This document shows, piece by piece, positions 48,857 to 57,914 of a stretch of DNA of 64,000 nucleotides. Positions within the stretch are counted from its first letter, which is position 1, and each line of letters begins with the position of its first letter. The notes under the pieces were generated by a model that was given only the letters and a program-made list of their open reading frames with translations, made no database searches and was not told the DNA's origin. This DNA comes from Streptomyces akebiae (lineage in GTDB: Bacteria > Actinomycetota > Actinomycetes > Streptomycetales > Streptomycetaceae), in contig NZ_CP080647.1 of the NCBI RefSeq assembly GCF_019599145.1, positions 9,362,001-9,426,000 on the forward strand, given 5' to 3'. The position numbers were made by a program, and so were the translations under genes.

Positions 48857-49870
48857 ATGAGTGCGGACACGCGGCTGGAGGAGCTGGGCTTGAGCAGTCT
48901 GGGCGGGAGCGGTCTGGGCGAGGTCGACGAGCCGGAGTTCTCGGGGCTGGCCGAGCGCTACCGGCGGGAGCTGCACGTGCACTGCTACCGGATGCTCGGA
49001 TCGTTCGAGGACGCCGAGGACACCGTGCAGGAGACGTTCCTCCGGGCCTGGCGGCGGCGGGAGACCTTCGAGGGGCGGTCGACGTTCCGGGCCTGGCTGT
49101 ACCGGATCGCCACCAACGCGTGCCTGGACCTGCTCGCCAAGTGCCGCCCGGAGCCCGCGACCGGCGGCGAGGTGCTGTGGCTGCAGCCCTACCCGGACCG
49201 GCTGCTCGACGAGCTGCCCATGGGCGACGCGGACGAGCCGGAGAGCCTCGCCGTCGCGCGGGAGACGATCGAGCTGGCGTATCTGGTCGCGGTCCAGCAC
49301 CTCGCGCCGCGCCAGCGGGCCGTGCTGATCCTGCGGGACGTGGTCGGCTGGCCGGCGAAGGACGTCGCGGAGCTGCTCGGGGACTCTGTCAACTCCGTGA
49401 ACAGCGCGCTGCAGCGCGCCCGCGCGGGCATGCGGGAGCATCTGCCCGCCGAGCGACAGGACTGGACCGGCGGCGAGGAGGACGCCGGGACGCGCGAGCT
49501 GGTGCGCCGCTTCACCGAGGCCAGCGTGGCCACGGACATCGACGCGCTCACCGCGCTGTTGCGGGACGACGTCCGCTGCTCGATGCCACCCACGCCGGGC
49601 CTGTACGTCGGCCGCGACGCGGTGGTGAACGACTGGGTCGTGAGCGGCTTCGAGGGCATGACGGGCCTGCGCACCGTGCTCACCGCCGTCAACCGGCAGC
49701 CCGCCGTCGCCTTCTACCAATGGCGGGAGCAGGAGGGCGCGTACCTGCCGTTGACGATCGACGTCCTGCGCGCCACCGGCGGGGCCATCACCGAGATCAT
49801 CACTTTCCACGACGACCGGTTCCCCCGACTCGGGCTGCCGGAGCGCCTGCCGGCCGACGGCACGGAGTAG
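48857..49870 (+). CDS. ECF-type RNA polymerase sigma factor with C-terminal SnoaL-like domain
   Basis: A 337-residue sigma-70 family protein. Region 2 (about 30-100) contains YRRELHVHCYRMLGSFEDAEDTVQETFLRAW and FRAWLYRIATNACLD. Region 4 (about 145-195) contains LAPRQRAVLILRDVVGWPAKDVAELLG. A long C-terminal extension (about 210-330, RFTEASVATDIDALTALLRDD) has the SnoaL/NTF2-like pattern, as in ECF groups without a separate anti-sigma factor. There the extension modulates activity. ATG 48857 follows GGAAGGA at 8 nt; GTG 48854 is possible. No anti-sigma gene is adjacent. Confidence 0.88.
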   Translation: MSADTRLEELGLSSLGGSGLGEVDEPEFSGLAERYRRELHVHCYRMLGSFEDAEDTVQETFLRAWRRRETFEGRSTFRAWLYRIATNACLDLLAKCRPEPATGGEVLWLQPYPDRLLDELPMGDADEPESLAVARETIELAYLVAVQHLAPRQRAVLILRDVVGWPAKDVAELLGDSVNSVNSALQRARAGMREHLPAERQDWTGGEEDAGTRELVRRFTEASVATDIDALTALLRDDVRCSMPPTPGLYVGRDAVVNDWVVSGFEGMTGLRTVLTAVNRQPAVAFYQWREQEGAYLPLTIDVLRATGGAITEIITFHDDRFPRLGLPERLPADGTE

Positions 49871-50092
49871 TCCCGGTGCGAGCGCTCACGCCGCGCGAGC
49901 AGCCGAGCAGTTGAGCAGCCGAGCAACGCAAGCGTTCAGGCGAGTCGCCCTCGAGGGCTACGGTGCCGAACCCGACCGTCCGCAAGGTGACTTGGCGGAC
50001 GGCCGGGACCACTCGTGGACGGCGACGGGCGACGGGCGAAGGGCGGCGGGCGGCGGGCGAAGGCGACGGCGGTAGCGCCCCTCCCCGTCCGC
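49871..50092. other. intergenic with simple GGGCGACGGGCGAA-type repeats
   Basis: A stretch of degenerate GACGGGC and GGCGGGC repeats at about 50023-50070 lies between convergent genes. No convincing hairpin was found. Confidence 0.4.
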
Positions 50093-51178
50093 TCAGCCGA
50101 CGACCGCCGCGCGCACGCACAGCACATCCGGCAGATGCGACAACAGCTGGCACCAGCTGTCGCCGTCGTCGGCCGACGCGTACACCTCGCCGTTGCGGTT
50201 GCCGAAGTACACCCCTGCCGGGTCCGCGTCGTCCGCGCACATCGCGTCGCGCAGCACCGTGCCGTAGTGGTCCGCCGTCGGCAGCCCCGCCGTCAGTGGC
50301 TCCCAGCTCTTGCCCGCGTCCGCCGTGCGGAAGACCCGGCAGCGGTGGTCGGCCGGAACACGGTCCGCGTCGGCGTTGATCGGGAAGACATAGGCGGTGT
50401 CCCCGCGATGCGGATGGGCGACCGCGGCGAAACCGAACGTGGAGGGCAGCCCCGCCCCGATGTCCTCCCAGTGCGCTCCGGCGTCGTCGCTGCGGTACAC
50501 GCCCCAGTGGTTCTGGAGGTACAGCCGGTCGGGGTTCGTCGCGTCCCGGCTCACCTTGTGCACGCACTGGCCGAACTCGGGGTCGGGGTCCGGCAGGAAC
50601 ACCGCCGAGACACCGGAGTTGGACGGCGACCAACTGGCCCCGCCGTCCTCGGTGCGGAAGACCCCGGCGGCGGAGACGGCCACGGTCATCGCGCGCGGAT
50701 CGCGCCGGTCGGTGAGAATCGTGTGCAGTCCCTCGCCGCCGCCCCCCGGGACCCATCGGTCGCGTGTCGGGTGCTCCCACAGCGGCCGTACCAGCTCGAA
50801 GGTCTCGCCCCGGTCCTCGGAGCGGTACAGCGCGGCCGGTTCCGTGCCCGCGTACACCACGTCCGGTTCGGCGGCCGACGGGTGCAGCTGCCACACCCGC
50901 TCCAGCGAGGCCCCGGTGTCCTTGGGGAACTTGACCGCGGGCCGCGTGGGTTCGGTCCAGGTGCGGCCGAGATCGTCCGAGTGGAAGACGGAGGGCCCCC
51001 AGTGGGCGCTGTCGCCGCCGACCAGCAGCCGGGGGGTGTCCGAACGGGTGTCGACGGCGACCGCGTAGATCGCCTGCGCGTTGAAGTAGGGCGTCTCGTC
51101 GAACTCCCAGGCGCCTCCCCGCCTCCGCCCGATGAACAGCCCCTTGCGTGTGCCCACGGTGAGCAGTACCTCAGCCAT
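50093..51178 (-). CDS. BNR/sortilin-like beta-propeller protein (WD40/YVTN-type exo-alpha-sialidase fold)
   Basis: A 361-residue propeller. Asp-box (S-x-D-x-G-x-T/S-W) repeats are clear: HSDDLGRTWTEP, RSEDRGETFEL, RTEDGGASWSP, RSDDAGAHWEDI, RTADAGKSWEPL and ASADDGDSWCQ. The start LLTVGTRKGLFIGRR is typical of the actinobacterial subfamily. There is no signal peptide, so it is probably cytoplasmic, and sialidase activity should not be assumed. ATG 51178 follows GGAGG. Convergent with the sigma-factor gene. Confidence 0.82.
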   Translation of the reverse strand: MAEVLLTVGTRKGLFIGRRRGGAWEFDETPYFNAQAIYAVAVDTRSDTPRLLVGGDSAHWGPSVFHSDDLGRTWTEPTRPAVKFPKDTGASLERVWQLHPSAAEPDVVYAGTEPAALYRSEDRGETFELVRPLWEHPTRDRWVPGGGGEGLHTILTDRRDPRAMTVAVSAAGVFRTEDGGASWSPSNSGVSAVFLPDPDPEFGQCVHKVSRDATNPDRLYLQNHWGVYRSDDAGAHWEDIGAGLPSTFGFAAVAHPHRGDTAYVFPINADADRVPADHRCRVFRTADAGKSWEPLTAGLPTADHYGTVLRDAMCADDADPAGVYFGNRNGEVYASADDGDSWCQLLSHLPDVLCVRAAVVG

Positions 51179-51415
51179 CCCGGCCACCTCCCGGACATCG
51201 TCGTCCCAGTCATCGGCCAGTCTGCACCCCACCACTGACAGTCACCCCTCGGAGCAGCTCCGCCGCAGGTCAGCGGGTGTGGCAGTGGCGGAGGGGCGGA
51301 CCAGGAGCCGATCGGGCCGGGCGAGGGTGACCCACATCGCATGAGCAGGGCGGGGAACCCCGCCGTATGGGAGAGCGGTCCGGCAGTCCTGCGTGTGCGA
51401 GGGAGGGTGCCCCAG

Positions 51416-51997
51416 ATGGTGGCATTCCGTGGTCCGAAGGTGTGGCTGTGGCGGTTGCGGCGCAACCCGCTCAGAAGGCGCGCCGACCGGCTGGAGTCCT
51501 GGGTCGTGCTGATCGCCTGGACGCTGACGCTGTTCGGCGGGGTGACCGCGGGCCTCATGGCCGCCCACTCCGTGGAGTCCGGCCTCGCCCGGCAGCGTGC
51601 CGAGTGGCGCCCGGTCGACGCGGTCCTCACGCAGGACGCTCCCGAGCCCTCCAGCCGGAGCGGTACGGCCACGGAGAACGTGTGGGCGAAGGTCCGCTGG
51701 ACCGCGCCGGACGGCTCCGAGCACGAGGGCCAGGCCAGGGTCGATCCCGCCGCCCTGATGGGAGCGCGGGTCACCGTCTGGACGGATGCCGAGGGCCTGC
51801 TGGTCACCGAACCCGCCAGCGAGTCCCAGGCCCGGTTGCGCGCCGCGCTCGTGGGCGGTCTCGCGGGTCTGTTCGTGGCGGCCGTGCCCTTCGTGGGCGG
51901 CCGACTCGTGCGCGGCCGTATGGAACGGCGGCGGATGGACCAGTGGGACGAGGAGTGGGCGCGGATCGGCCCGCTCTGGGAGCGCAAGATCTGGTGA
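51416..51997 (+). CDS. Rv1733c-like two-helix membrane protein
   Basis: A 193-residue protein with two transmembrane helices, about 28-50 (SWVVLIAWTLTLFGGVTAG) and 142-165 (ALVGGLAGLFVAAVPFVGG). Between them lies an extracytoplasmic domain of about 90 residues (ENVWAKVRWTAPDGSEHEG). The basic start VWLWRLRRNPLRRRADRLE is typical of the actinobacterial Rv1733c family, a dormancy-associated group in mycobacteria with unknown biochemical role. ATG 51416 follows GGGAGGG. A long hairpin at 52045 follows. Confidence 0.82.
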   Translation: MVAFRGPKVWLWRLRRNPLRRRADRLESWVVLIAWTLTLFGGVTAGLMAAHSVESGLARQRAEWRPVDAVLTQDAPEPSSRSGTATENVWAKVRWTAPDGSEHEGQARVDPAALMGARVTVWTDAEGLLVTEPASESQARLRAALVGGLAGLFVAAVPFVGGRLVRGRMERRRMDQWDEEWARIGPLWERKIW

Positions 51998-52044
51998 GGC
52001 CGGGCGGGGCGTGAACGCGACGGTGATCGTCCCGCGCGGAGCGG

Positions 52045-52092
52045 CCGGCGGCCGGACGAGGCCCGTGGGGGGAAGCTCCGTCCGGCCGCCGG
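52045..52092. terminator. hairpin between convergent genes
   Basis: Perfect 14-bp arms CCGGCGGCCGGACG (52045-52058) and CGTCCGGCCGCCGG (52079-52092) enclose a 20-nt loop, between the Rv1733c-like gene and the PL3 gene. Confidence 0.75.
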
Positions 52093-52120
52093 GGGACTCA
52101 CCGGTGGGTGACGAGCGGTG

Positions 52121-52903
52121 TCACCGGTAGGTGATGTCCGAGGTGGCGTACTTGCAGTTGGTGCTGTCGGGGCCCGTACCGACGGCGGTGTTGTTGTTGT
52201 ACTTCTGGCACGGGATGACCTTGCGGCCGCTGTCGTTGAGGATCGTGATGCCCCGCAGGGTCGCCACGTCACCCCGGTTGACGTTGATGCCGACCAGGCG
52301 CGCGGTGGAGCCCGTCCCCGTCACCTCGATGTTGCTGAGGTTCACCTTGCGGGTGTACTGCGTGGAGCAGTCGCCGCAGGAGCGGTACAGCGTCTTGAAG
52401 TCGCTGACCGCGAAGTTGGAGATGTTCAGGGTGCCGGGTCCGTTGTGCTGGAAGACCTTGTCGGCCGCCTTCTTGGCGCCGCCGCCGGTCACCGTGTACG
52501 TGGAGCCGCCGCGGAAGGTCGCCGCGTCCTCGCCGACGTCCTCCCACCAGACGTTCTGCAGGGTGCAGTTGCCCTCGCAGTGGATGCCGTCGGCGCCGGG
52601 CGCGCCGATGATGACGTTCTTCAGCGTCGCGCCGGCCGCGAGCTTGAAGATCGGGTCCTGGCCCTCCTCCTGGCCGTCACCGGCCAGCGCGCCGCTGCCG
52701 TAGTAGCGCACCATGCCGCCGTCCCGGGTGCCGGACACCGAGATGGTGGAGGACACCGGCTGACTGCCGTTGGCGGACGGCCAGGTCGCGGCGTTCGCCG
52801 GGGTGGCCCCACTGGTCATGATCATGCCAAACGAGAGGCTGAACGCGGCGAACGTGCCGGTCAGCGCGCGCGTGCGGGCACGCGGACGTGCTGCAGAAGT
52901 CAT
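52121..52903 (-). CDS. secreted pectate lyase, PL3 family
   Basis: A 260-residue secreted lyase. The signal peptide ends ATPANA (about 38). The family-3 beta-helix core includes DPIFKLAAGATLKNVIIG, GADGIHCEGNCTLQNVWWEDVGEDAATFRG, KVFQHNGPGTLNISNF and YRSCGDCSTQYTRKV, with conserved cysteines and the acidic Ca2+ site. It cleaves polygalacturonate endolytically by Ca2+-dependent beta-elimination. ATG 52903. It starts 48 bp after the PL1 gene stop in the same direction, so both are probably cotranscribed from the promoter at 54049. Confidence 0.92.
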   Translation of the reverse strand: MTSAARPRARTRALTGTFAAFSLSFGMIMTSGATPANAATWPSANGSQPVSSTISVSGTRDGGMVRYYGSGALAGDGQEEGQDPIFKLAAGATLKNVIIGAPGADGIHCEGNCTLQNVWWEDVGEDAATFRGGSTYTVTGGGAKKAADKVFQHNGPGTLNISNFAVSDFKTLYRSCGDCSTQYTRKVNLSNIEVTGTGSTARLVGINVNRGDVATLRGITILNDSGRKVIPCQKYNNNTAVGTGPDSTNCKYATSDITYR

Positions 52904-52951
52904 GTCCCGATTCCTTCTGTTGTCCGAGCGGATGGGGGGTTGGAGGGGTTC

Positions 52952-53929
52952 TCAGAGTTTCCCGGCGCCCGCTCCCGACGTCACCGACGCGACGACGGAG
53001 GAGGCCGGCCCGGGGGTGTAGCCGTAGGGCGGGGTGGTGAAGCTCCCCACCCGGGAGATCTCGGTGGCGGCCCCACCGAGGTCGTTGCCGCGCAGATTCG
53101 CGTAGCCGTCCACGTCACTGCTGCGGTTCGTGGTGACCGCGACTCCGGTGTTCCGGAAGACGTTGTTCTCCACGAGCATCTGGGCGCCCATGCGCGAGTG
53201 GCAGGCGGTCTCCGCGCCGTCCACGTAGTTGTTGTAGAAGTGCCCGGTGCCGAAGCGCAGGCTGGGGATGCGCGAGTACACGTTGCTGAAGTGGTTGTGG
53301 TGGTACGTCACCTTCAGGTGGCCGGTGTCCTCGGAGGCGTTGTTGTCGCTGTGGCCGACGAGCGAGCCCTTGAAGTGCTCCTTGAAGGTGTTCCAGGACA
53401 CCGTCACGTTGTCCGAGCCGTGGTTGATGTCCAGCAGGCCGTCGTAGTGGTCCTTGTCGTGGGTGCGGTCCGCCGAGAAGGAGTTGTGGTCGATCCACAC
53501 CTTCGTGGATTCCTGGACGGTGATCCCGTCGGCGGGCGCGACCGGCTTGCTGATGTTCAGGTTGCGGACGACGACATTGGTCTCCTCCTTGATCCGCAGG
53601 CCGCCGCCGGTGAACCCGGACGACGAACCCACGCCCAGCACCGTGGTGTTGGAGCCGATGTCGACCTGACCGCTCAGCGAGATCAGGCCGTTCACGCGGA
53701 CGACCTTGGCGGCGTTCCCGGTGACGGCGCTCTGGAAGGCGGCGAGCGTGGAGACCGTGACCGCGGAGGCGCTGCCGCCGCCGGTGGTCCCGGCGCCGTA
53801 ACCGATCGGCGAGGTCTCCGCCGCGCCCGCCGATTGCGGCACGGCGAGCGCGGCGGCCGTCATCAGGGCGGCCGAGGCCGCCACCAGGGCTGATCTTTGC
53901 GCCTGTGTACGTGGGGGGACGGTACGCAT
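52952..53929 (-). CDS. secreted pectate lyase, PL1 family
   Basis: A 325-residue secreted lyase. The signal peptide ends SAGA (about 36). The parallel beta-helix has the PL1 hallmarks WIDHNSFS, HYDGLLDINHGSDNVTVSWN (Ca2+-binding aspartates) and VTYHHNHFSNVYSRIPSLRF, which contains the catalytic arginine region R-x-P. It degrades polygalacturonate. ATG 53929 follows AAGGGA; the frame is open to 53965, but without a Shine-Dalgarno. It is the first gene of a PL1-PL3 unit whose promoter has a LacI-type operator inside the -35/-10 spacer. Confidence 0.92.
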   Translation of the reverse strand: MRTVPPRTQAQRSALVAASAALMTAAALAVPQSAGAAETSPIGYGAGTTGGGSASAVTVSTLAAFQSAVTGNAAKVVRVNGLISLSGQVDIGSNTTVLGVGSSSGFTGGGLRIKEETNVVVRNLNISKPVAPADGITVQESTKVWIDHNSFSADRTHDKDHYDGLLDINHGSDNVTVSWNTFKEHFKGSLVGHSDNNASEDTGHLKVTYHHNHFSNVYSRIPSLRFGTGHFYNNYVDGAETACHSRMGAQMLVENNVFRNTGVAVTTNRSSDVDGYANLRGNDLGGAATEISRVGSFTTPPYGYTPGPASSVVASVTSGAGAGKL

Positions 53930-54048
53930 GCGGGTGCGTCCCTTCAGGGAGAGCTGGCGGGCCATGTACGTGAATGATGTTCACTGTGTTGATCGCCGCG
54001 AGCGAGTGGGGAAGCTCGACCCGGCGGTCGGTTCACATCGCTGAACGG

Positions 54049-54077
54049 AACGTAGGGGGCAAGCGCTTTCTAGTCAA
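54049..54077 (-). promoter_or_regulatory. PL1-PL3 promoter with LacI-type operator in the spacer
   Basis: Minus strand: TTGACT (54077-54072), 17-bp spacer, TACGTT (54054-54049). The spacer contains GAAAGCGCTTGC (54070-54059), a near-palindrome with the same AAAGCGCTT core as the PL9 operator at 5162. Repressor binding would directly block the promoter. Confidence 0.7.
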
Positions 54078-54186
54078 CGCTTTGCGCAAAAGACATTGGG
54101 TCGGGCCTGGTGGGGGCGGTCGGCCGTGCGCGACGAGTGGGTCCGGTGGTCCGGACGGGTCGGCGCGAGCGAATTCTTTCGACGGG

Positions 54187-54200
54187 TGGGAGCGCTTCCA
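54187..54200 (+). promoter_or_regulatory. CebR-type operator before the CE1 esterase gene
   Basis: TGGGAGCGCTTCCA differs by one base from the perfect CebR box TGGGAGCGCTCCCA found at 5017-5030. It lies 93 bp before the esterase start. Both boxes precede CBM2-bearing esterases, which supports common control. Confidence 0.65.
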
Positions 54201-54293
54201 TGCATTCCATGTCCATGTCACGATGCCCTTCCGTCGCCCTGACCGCTTGCCCCTTCCGTCGCACCCGCCCCCGTCACAGGAAGGCACAACGAC

Positions 54294-55619
54294 GTGACCC
54301 TCACCCCCCACGACCGCCCGCGCGGACCGCGGCGCCCGGCGCTCGTCGCGCTGTTGGGAGCGCTCGTCGCGCTGCTCGCGGCCGCGCTTCTTCCCGCGCC
54401 CGCGGCCGCCGCGGCGAGCACCGAGGCGCAGGCCGCTCCCCGGGCGGCGCTCACCGAGATCACCGGCTTCGGTACGAACCCGAGCAACCTTCAGATGTAC
54501 CTGTACGTACCGGACAGCGTCACCGCGAACCCCGCGATCGTGGTCGCCGTGCACTACTGCACCGGCTCGGGACCGGCGATGTACAGCGGCACGGAGTACG
54601 CCTCGCTGGCAGACCGCTACGGGTTCATCGTCGTGTACCCGTCCGTCACCCGGAGCAGCAAGTGCTTCGACGTCGCTTCTCCGCAGGCCCTGACGCGTGG
54701 TGGCGGCAGTGACCCGGTGGGCATCAAGTCCATGGTCGACTGGACCGTCCGCACCTACGACGCCGACACCGACCGGATCTTCGCCACCGGTATCTCCTCC
54801 GGCGCGATGATGACCAACGTCCTCCTCGGCGACTACCCCGACGTGTTCGCCGCCGGCGCCGCCTTCGCGGGCGTTCCCTTCGCCTGCTTCGCCACGACCA
54901 ACGGCTCCGAGTGGAACAGCGACTGCGCCAACGGCACCGTCGTGCGTACCCCGCAGGCGTGGGGCGACCTCGTCCGCGGCGCCTACCCCGGCTACACCGG
55001 GCCCCGGCCGCGCATGCAGGTCTGGCACGGCACCACGGACGACGTGCTGCGCTACCCCAACTTCGGCGAGGAGATCAAGCAGTGGACCAATGTGCACGGC
55101 GTCAGCCAGACGCCGGCCGCCACCGACTCGCCCCAGTCCAACTGGACCCGCACCCGTTACGGCGGCACCGGTGACCGCGCCCCCGTCGAGGCCATCAGCC
55201 TCCAGGGCACCGGCCACAACCTCTATGCGTGGGGCATGGGCGAACGCGTCCTCACCTTCTTCGGCCTCAACGGCTCCGGCCCCGCCCCCCAGCCGCCGGC
55301 CGGCCCCTGCAAGGTGACCGTCACCACCAACGCCTGGAGCACCGGGCTGACCGCCTCGGTGACCGTCACCAACACCGGTACGACGGCGGTCAACGGCTGG
55401 AAGCTGGGCTTCACCCTGCCCTCCGGACAGACCGTCACCAACGGCTGGGGCGCGACGTACAGTCCGGCGAGCGGTGCCGTGACCGCGACCAACGCCTCGT
55501 ACAACGCGGCGATCGCGCCCGGCGCGAGCGTCGGCATCGGGTACCAGGCCAACCACACCGGCAACAGCGCGGCACCCTCGGCGTTCACGCTCAACGGGAC
55601 GGCGTGCACGACCGGTTGA
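54294..55619 (+). CDS. secreted CE1/PHB-depolymerase-family esterase with CBM2
   Basis: A 441-residue secreted esterase. The signal peptide ends about residue 41. The alpha/beta-hydrolase domain (about 55-325) has the oxyanion-side motif VVAVHYCTGSG, the nucleophile elbow GISSG (Ser168), VWHGTTDDVL with the acid residue, and GTGHNLYAWGM with the histidine. This pattern is that of acetylxylan or feruloyl esterases of family CE1. A Pro-rich linker and C-terminal CBM2 (about 340-441, Cys residues near both ends) bind cellulose. GTG 54294 follows AGGAAGG. A CebR-type operator lies upstream. Confidence 0.9.
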   Translation: MTLTPHDRPRGPRRPALVALLGALVALLAAALLPAPAAAAASTEAQAAPRAALTEITGFGTNPSNLQMYLYVPDSVTANPAIVVAVHYCTGSGPAMYSGTEYASLADRYGFIVVYPSVTRSSKCFDVASPQALTRGGGSDPVGIKSMVDWTVRTYDADTDRIFATGISSGAMMTNVLLGDYPDVFAAGAAFAGVPFACFATTNGSEWNSDCANGTVVRTPQAWGDLVRGAYPGYTGPRPRMQVWHGTTDDVLRYPNFGEEIKQWTNVHGVSQTPAATDSPQSNWTRTRYGGTGDRAPVEAISLQGTGHNLYAWGMGERVLTFFGLNGSGPAPQPPAGPCKVTVTTNAWSTGLTASVTVTNTGTTAVNGWKLGFTLPSGQTVTNGWGATYSPASGAVTATNASYNAAIAPGASVGIGYQANHTGNSAAPSAFTLNGTACTTG

Positions 55620-56054
55620 CGTGTGCCGCCGGGGCCGGTGGCTCGGGACGCGGCTGGACCGCGACGCCGTGCCGCCCGGCCCGGCGGGCTCGCCGGCCTG
55701 ACGTCTCGATCCGTAGGCACCCACCCGGGCGGGTCGGCCGGCCCGGTGCCTTGCCCCCCGTACTCCTCATCCGGACGCCTTGATCGCCCCGCCGCCCCGC
55801 CCGACCGGCGGGTTCGACCTGCTGTCTCCCGCCCCGGCCGCTTCCCGCCCCGGCCGCCTCCCGCCCCGACCGTCCCGCGGGCGCACGCCGGCCATGCGTG
55901 CGTCCGGGGCGGCGTGCCTGCGGACGGCGTGTCGTCGGGACGGCGGGCGTTGGGGCGTCGGACGCCGGGCGTCGGGACGGCGCGTGTGTCCTCCCGGTCC
56001 GCCCGACTGCCGCCTGCCTGCCCACGCCACCCCCCAACCAGAGAGGCACCGTCC
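55620..56054. other. GC-rich spacer without a supported gene
   Basis: The frame of the following gene is open through this region, but its translation is low-complexity Pro/Arg/Gly sequence with no methionine start or signal peptide. I see no hairpin strong enough to call. Confidence 0.4.
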
Positions 56055-57419
56055 TTGCACCCGATCGACAGTCCCCAGCCCACCCGGCCGTCCGGCCGGG
56101 CGCCGCTCGCGACCGTGCTCGCCGTCTGTGTCCTCGCCCTGGCTCTCGTGGTGGCCTCGTCCGCCCTGGTCGCCCTGGTCAGGAACCCGCACCGGGCGGA
56201 CGGCACCGGCACGGGCGACACGGCGACGGCAGCTCGGCACTGGGTGAACACCTGGTCCGCGATGCCGCAGCTCACCGAGCCGGGCAACATGCCGCCGGCG
56301 CCGTTCACCGGGGACCGGGCCGTGCTGGTCGACACCACCCTGCGGCAGACCGTGCGCGTCACGACCGGCGGGGAACGAGTCCGCCTGCGCTTCTCCAACG
56401 CCTTCGGCGGTGGCGCGCTGCCCCTGACCGCCGTGACGGTGGCGTTTCCGCTGGGCGGTCGGGCGGGGGTCGGCGCGATCGAACCGGGCTCGTCGCGTCC
56501 GGTGACGTTCAGCGGGAGCGGATCCACGACCGTTCCGGTGGGCGCCCAGGTCGTGTCCGACCCGCTGGACTTCACGCTGCGGCCGGGCACCAACCTGACC
56601 GTGACGGCGTACCTGGCGGAGGGCCAGGCCTCCCTCGCCCTCACCTCGCACCCCGGCTCCCGCACCACCTCGTATCTGCTGCACGGCGACCACACCGAGG
56701 AAGCGGATCTGCCCGGCGCGACCCCGACCAACCACTGGTACCTGCTCAGCGATGTCGAGGTGCTGTCCCGGCCCGCCACGAGCGCCGTCGCCGTCCTCGG
56801 TGACTCGCTCACCGACGGCCGGGGCTCCACCACCAACGGCAACGACCGCTGGCCCGACCAGCTCTTCGACCGCCTCCAGCAGCAGCCAGGCACCCGGCAC
56901 ATCGCCGTGGTGAACCAGGCGGCCGGCGGAAACCGTGTCCTCAACGACGGCCTCGGTCCCAACGCCCTCGCCCGGCTGGACCGCGACATCCTGGCCCACA
57001 GCGCCGTCGAGCAGTTGATCGTCTTCGAGGGTGTCAACGACCTGGGCACCGCCGCGGCCACCCCCGCCGCCCAGCAGCGCGTGGCCGCCGACCTCGTCGC
57101 CGCCTACGAGCAGATCATCGTCCGCGCCCACGCCCAGGGCATCCGCGTGTACGGCGCCACCCTGCTGCCCTTCGGCGGCAACACCCCCTACGACGACGCC
57201 GCCGGACACCGCGAGGCCGCGCGGCAGGCCGTCAACACCTGGATCCGCACCAGCGGCCGCTTCGACGCCGTCCTCGACTTCGACCGCGCGGTCCGCGACC
57301 CGGACGACCCGAGCCGTCTGCTCCCCGGCCTCCACGACGGCGACTGGCTGCACCTCAACCCGGAGGGCTACCGGATCCTGGCCGAAGCGGTCCCGGCCCG
57401 TCTGCTCCGGCGGGGCTGA
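56055..57419 (+). CDS. secreted SGNH/GDSL hydrolase (rhamnogalacturonan acetylesterase-like)
   Basis: A 454-residue protein with one N-terminal membrane or signal helix (about 18-43, LATVLAVCVLALALVVASSAL). An N-terminal beta-rich domain (about 60-240, HWVNTWSAMPQ and RQTVRVTTGGERVRLRFSNAFGG) is followed by the SGNH domain: AVLGDSLTDGRG (Ser251), NQAAGGNRVL, FEGVNDLG and DWLHLNPEG (Asp/His). This architecture is common in Streptomyces GDSL esterases. The start is unusual: TTG 56055, 8 nt after GAGAGG, is the best-supported codon. It completes the pectin/hemicellulose locus that begins at 52121. Confidence 0.85.
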   Translation: MHPIDSPQPTRPSGRAPLATVLAVCVLALALVVASSALVALVRNPHRADGTGTGDTATAARHWVNTWSAMPQLTEPGNMPPAPFTGDRAVLVDTTLRQTVRVTTGGERVRLRFSNAFGGGALPLTAVTVAFPLGGRAGVGAIEPGSSRPVTFSGSGSTTVPVGAQVVSDPLDFTLRPGTNLTVTAYLAEGQASLALTSHPGSRTTSYLLHGDHTEEADLPGATPTNHWYLLSDVEVLSRPATSAVAVLGDSLTDGRGSTTNGNDRWPDQLFDRLQQQPGTRHIAVVNQAAGGNRVLNDGLGPNALARLDRDILAHSAVEQLIVFEGVNDLGTAAATPAAQQRVAADLVAAYEQIIVRAHAQGIRVYGATLLPFGGNTPYDDAAGHREAARQAVNTWIRTSGRFDAVLDFDRAVRDPDDPSRLLPGLHDGDWLHLNPEGYRILAEAVPARLLRRG

Positions 57420-57420
57420 C

Positions 57421-57815
57421 CGGTTGTTCCTCGTCGGTGGCGTCCAGATCGCGCAGCCGACGCGGGCCGCCGGCCAGGTCGGGACGCTGGAGCGGGCCGC
57501 GTCCTCGGCGCGGGCGTCACAGCCGTCCGCTCGCAGGCGGTTCACCGCGGCGTCCTTGGACCGCGTGTTGACCAGCATCTGGGCCTTGAGGACCAGGCCC
57601 AGGGCGCCCATCTGGTCTTCCATGCCGTCCTGGTAGGGCTGACAGAGCTGCCAGGACCGGCCGTGGAAGATCTTCCGGGCAAGCGAACGACGGCCCTCCT
57701 GGAGGCTCACCTCGCTCTTGATCTGCCGCCGGTAGCCGGGCTCGTCGGCCAGGCGCAGGATGCGCAGCATCTTGGAGATCCGCCCGTAGTGGTGATCGCG
57801 TCGCCGAGCGGGTTG
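57421..57815 (-). pseudogene. Tn3-family transposase, C-terminal remnant
   Basis: The minus strand encodes DHHYGRISKMLRILRLADE, then EVSLQEGRRSLARKIFHGR and QDGMEDQMGALGLVL, diagnostic of the C-terminal part of Tn3/Tn4556-type transposases. A frame change then leads to PDLAGGPRRLRDLDATDEEQ, the family's C-terminal end. The histidine-rich catalytic segment between them is missing and the N-terminal 800 residues are gone. No intact terminal repeats were found. A further fragment, LRLLTLAGFAYGRSLADL (about 57816-57890), is of unknown origin. Confidence 0.75.
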
Positions 57816-57914
57816 GGGCGGCCGTCCAGGTCAGCGAGGCTGCGGCCGTACGCGAACCCCGCCAAGGTGAGCAGCCGCAACCACGGTACGGGGCGCGCAC
57901 CCGTACCGGTGGCC

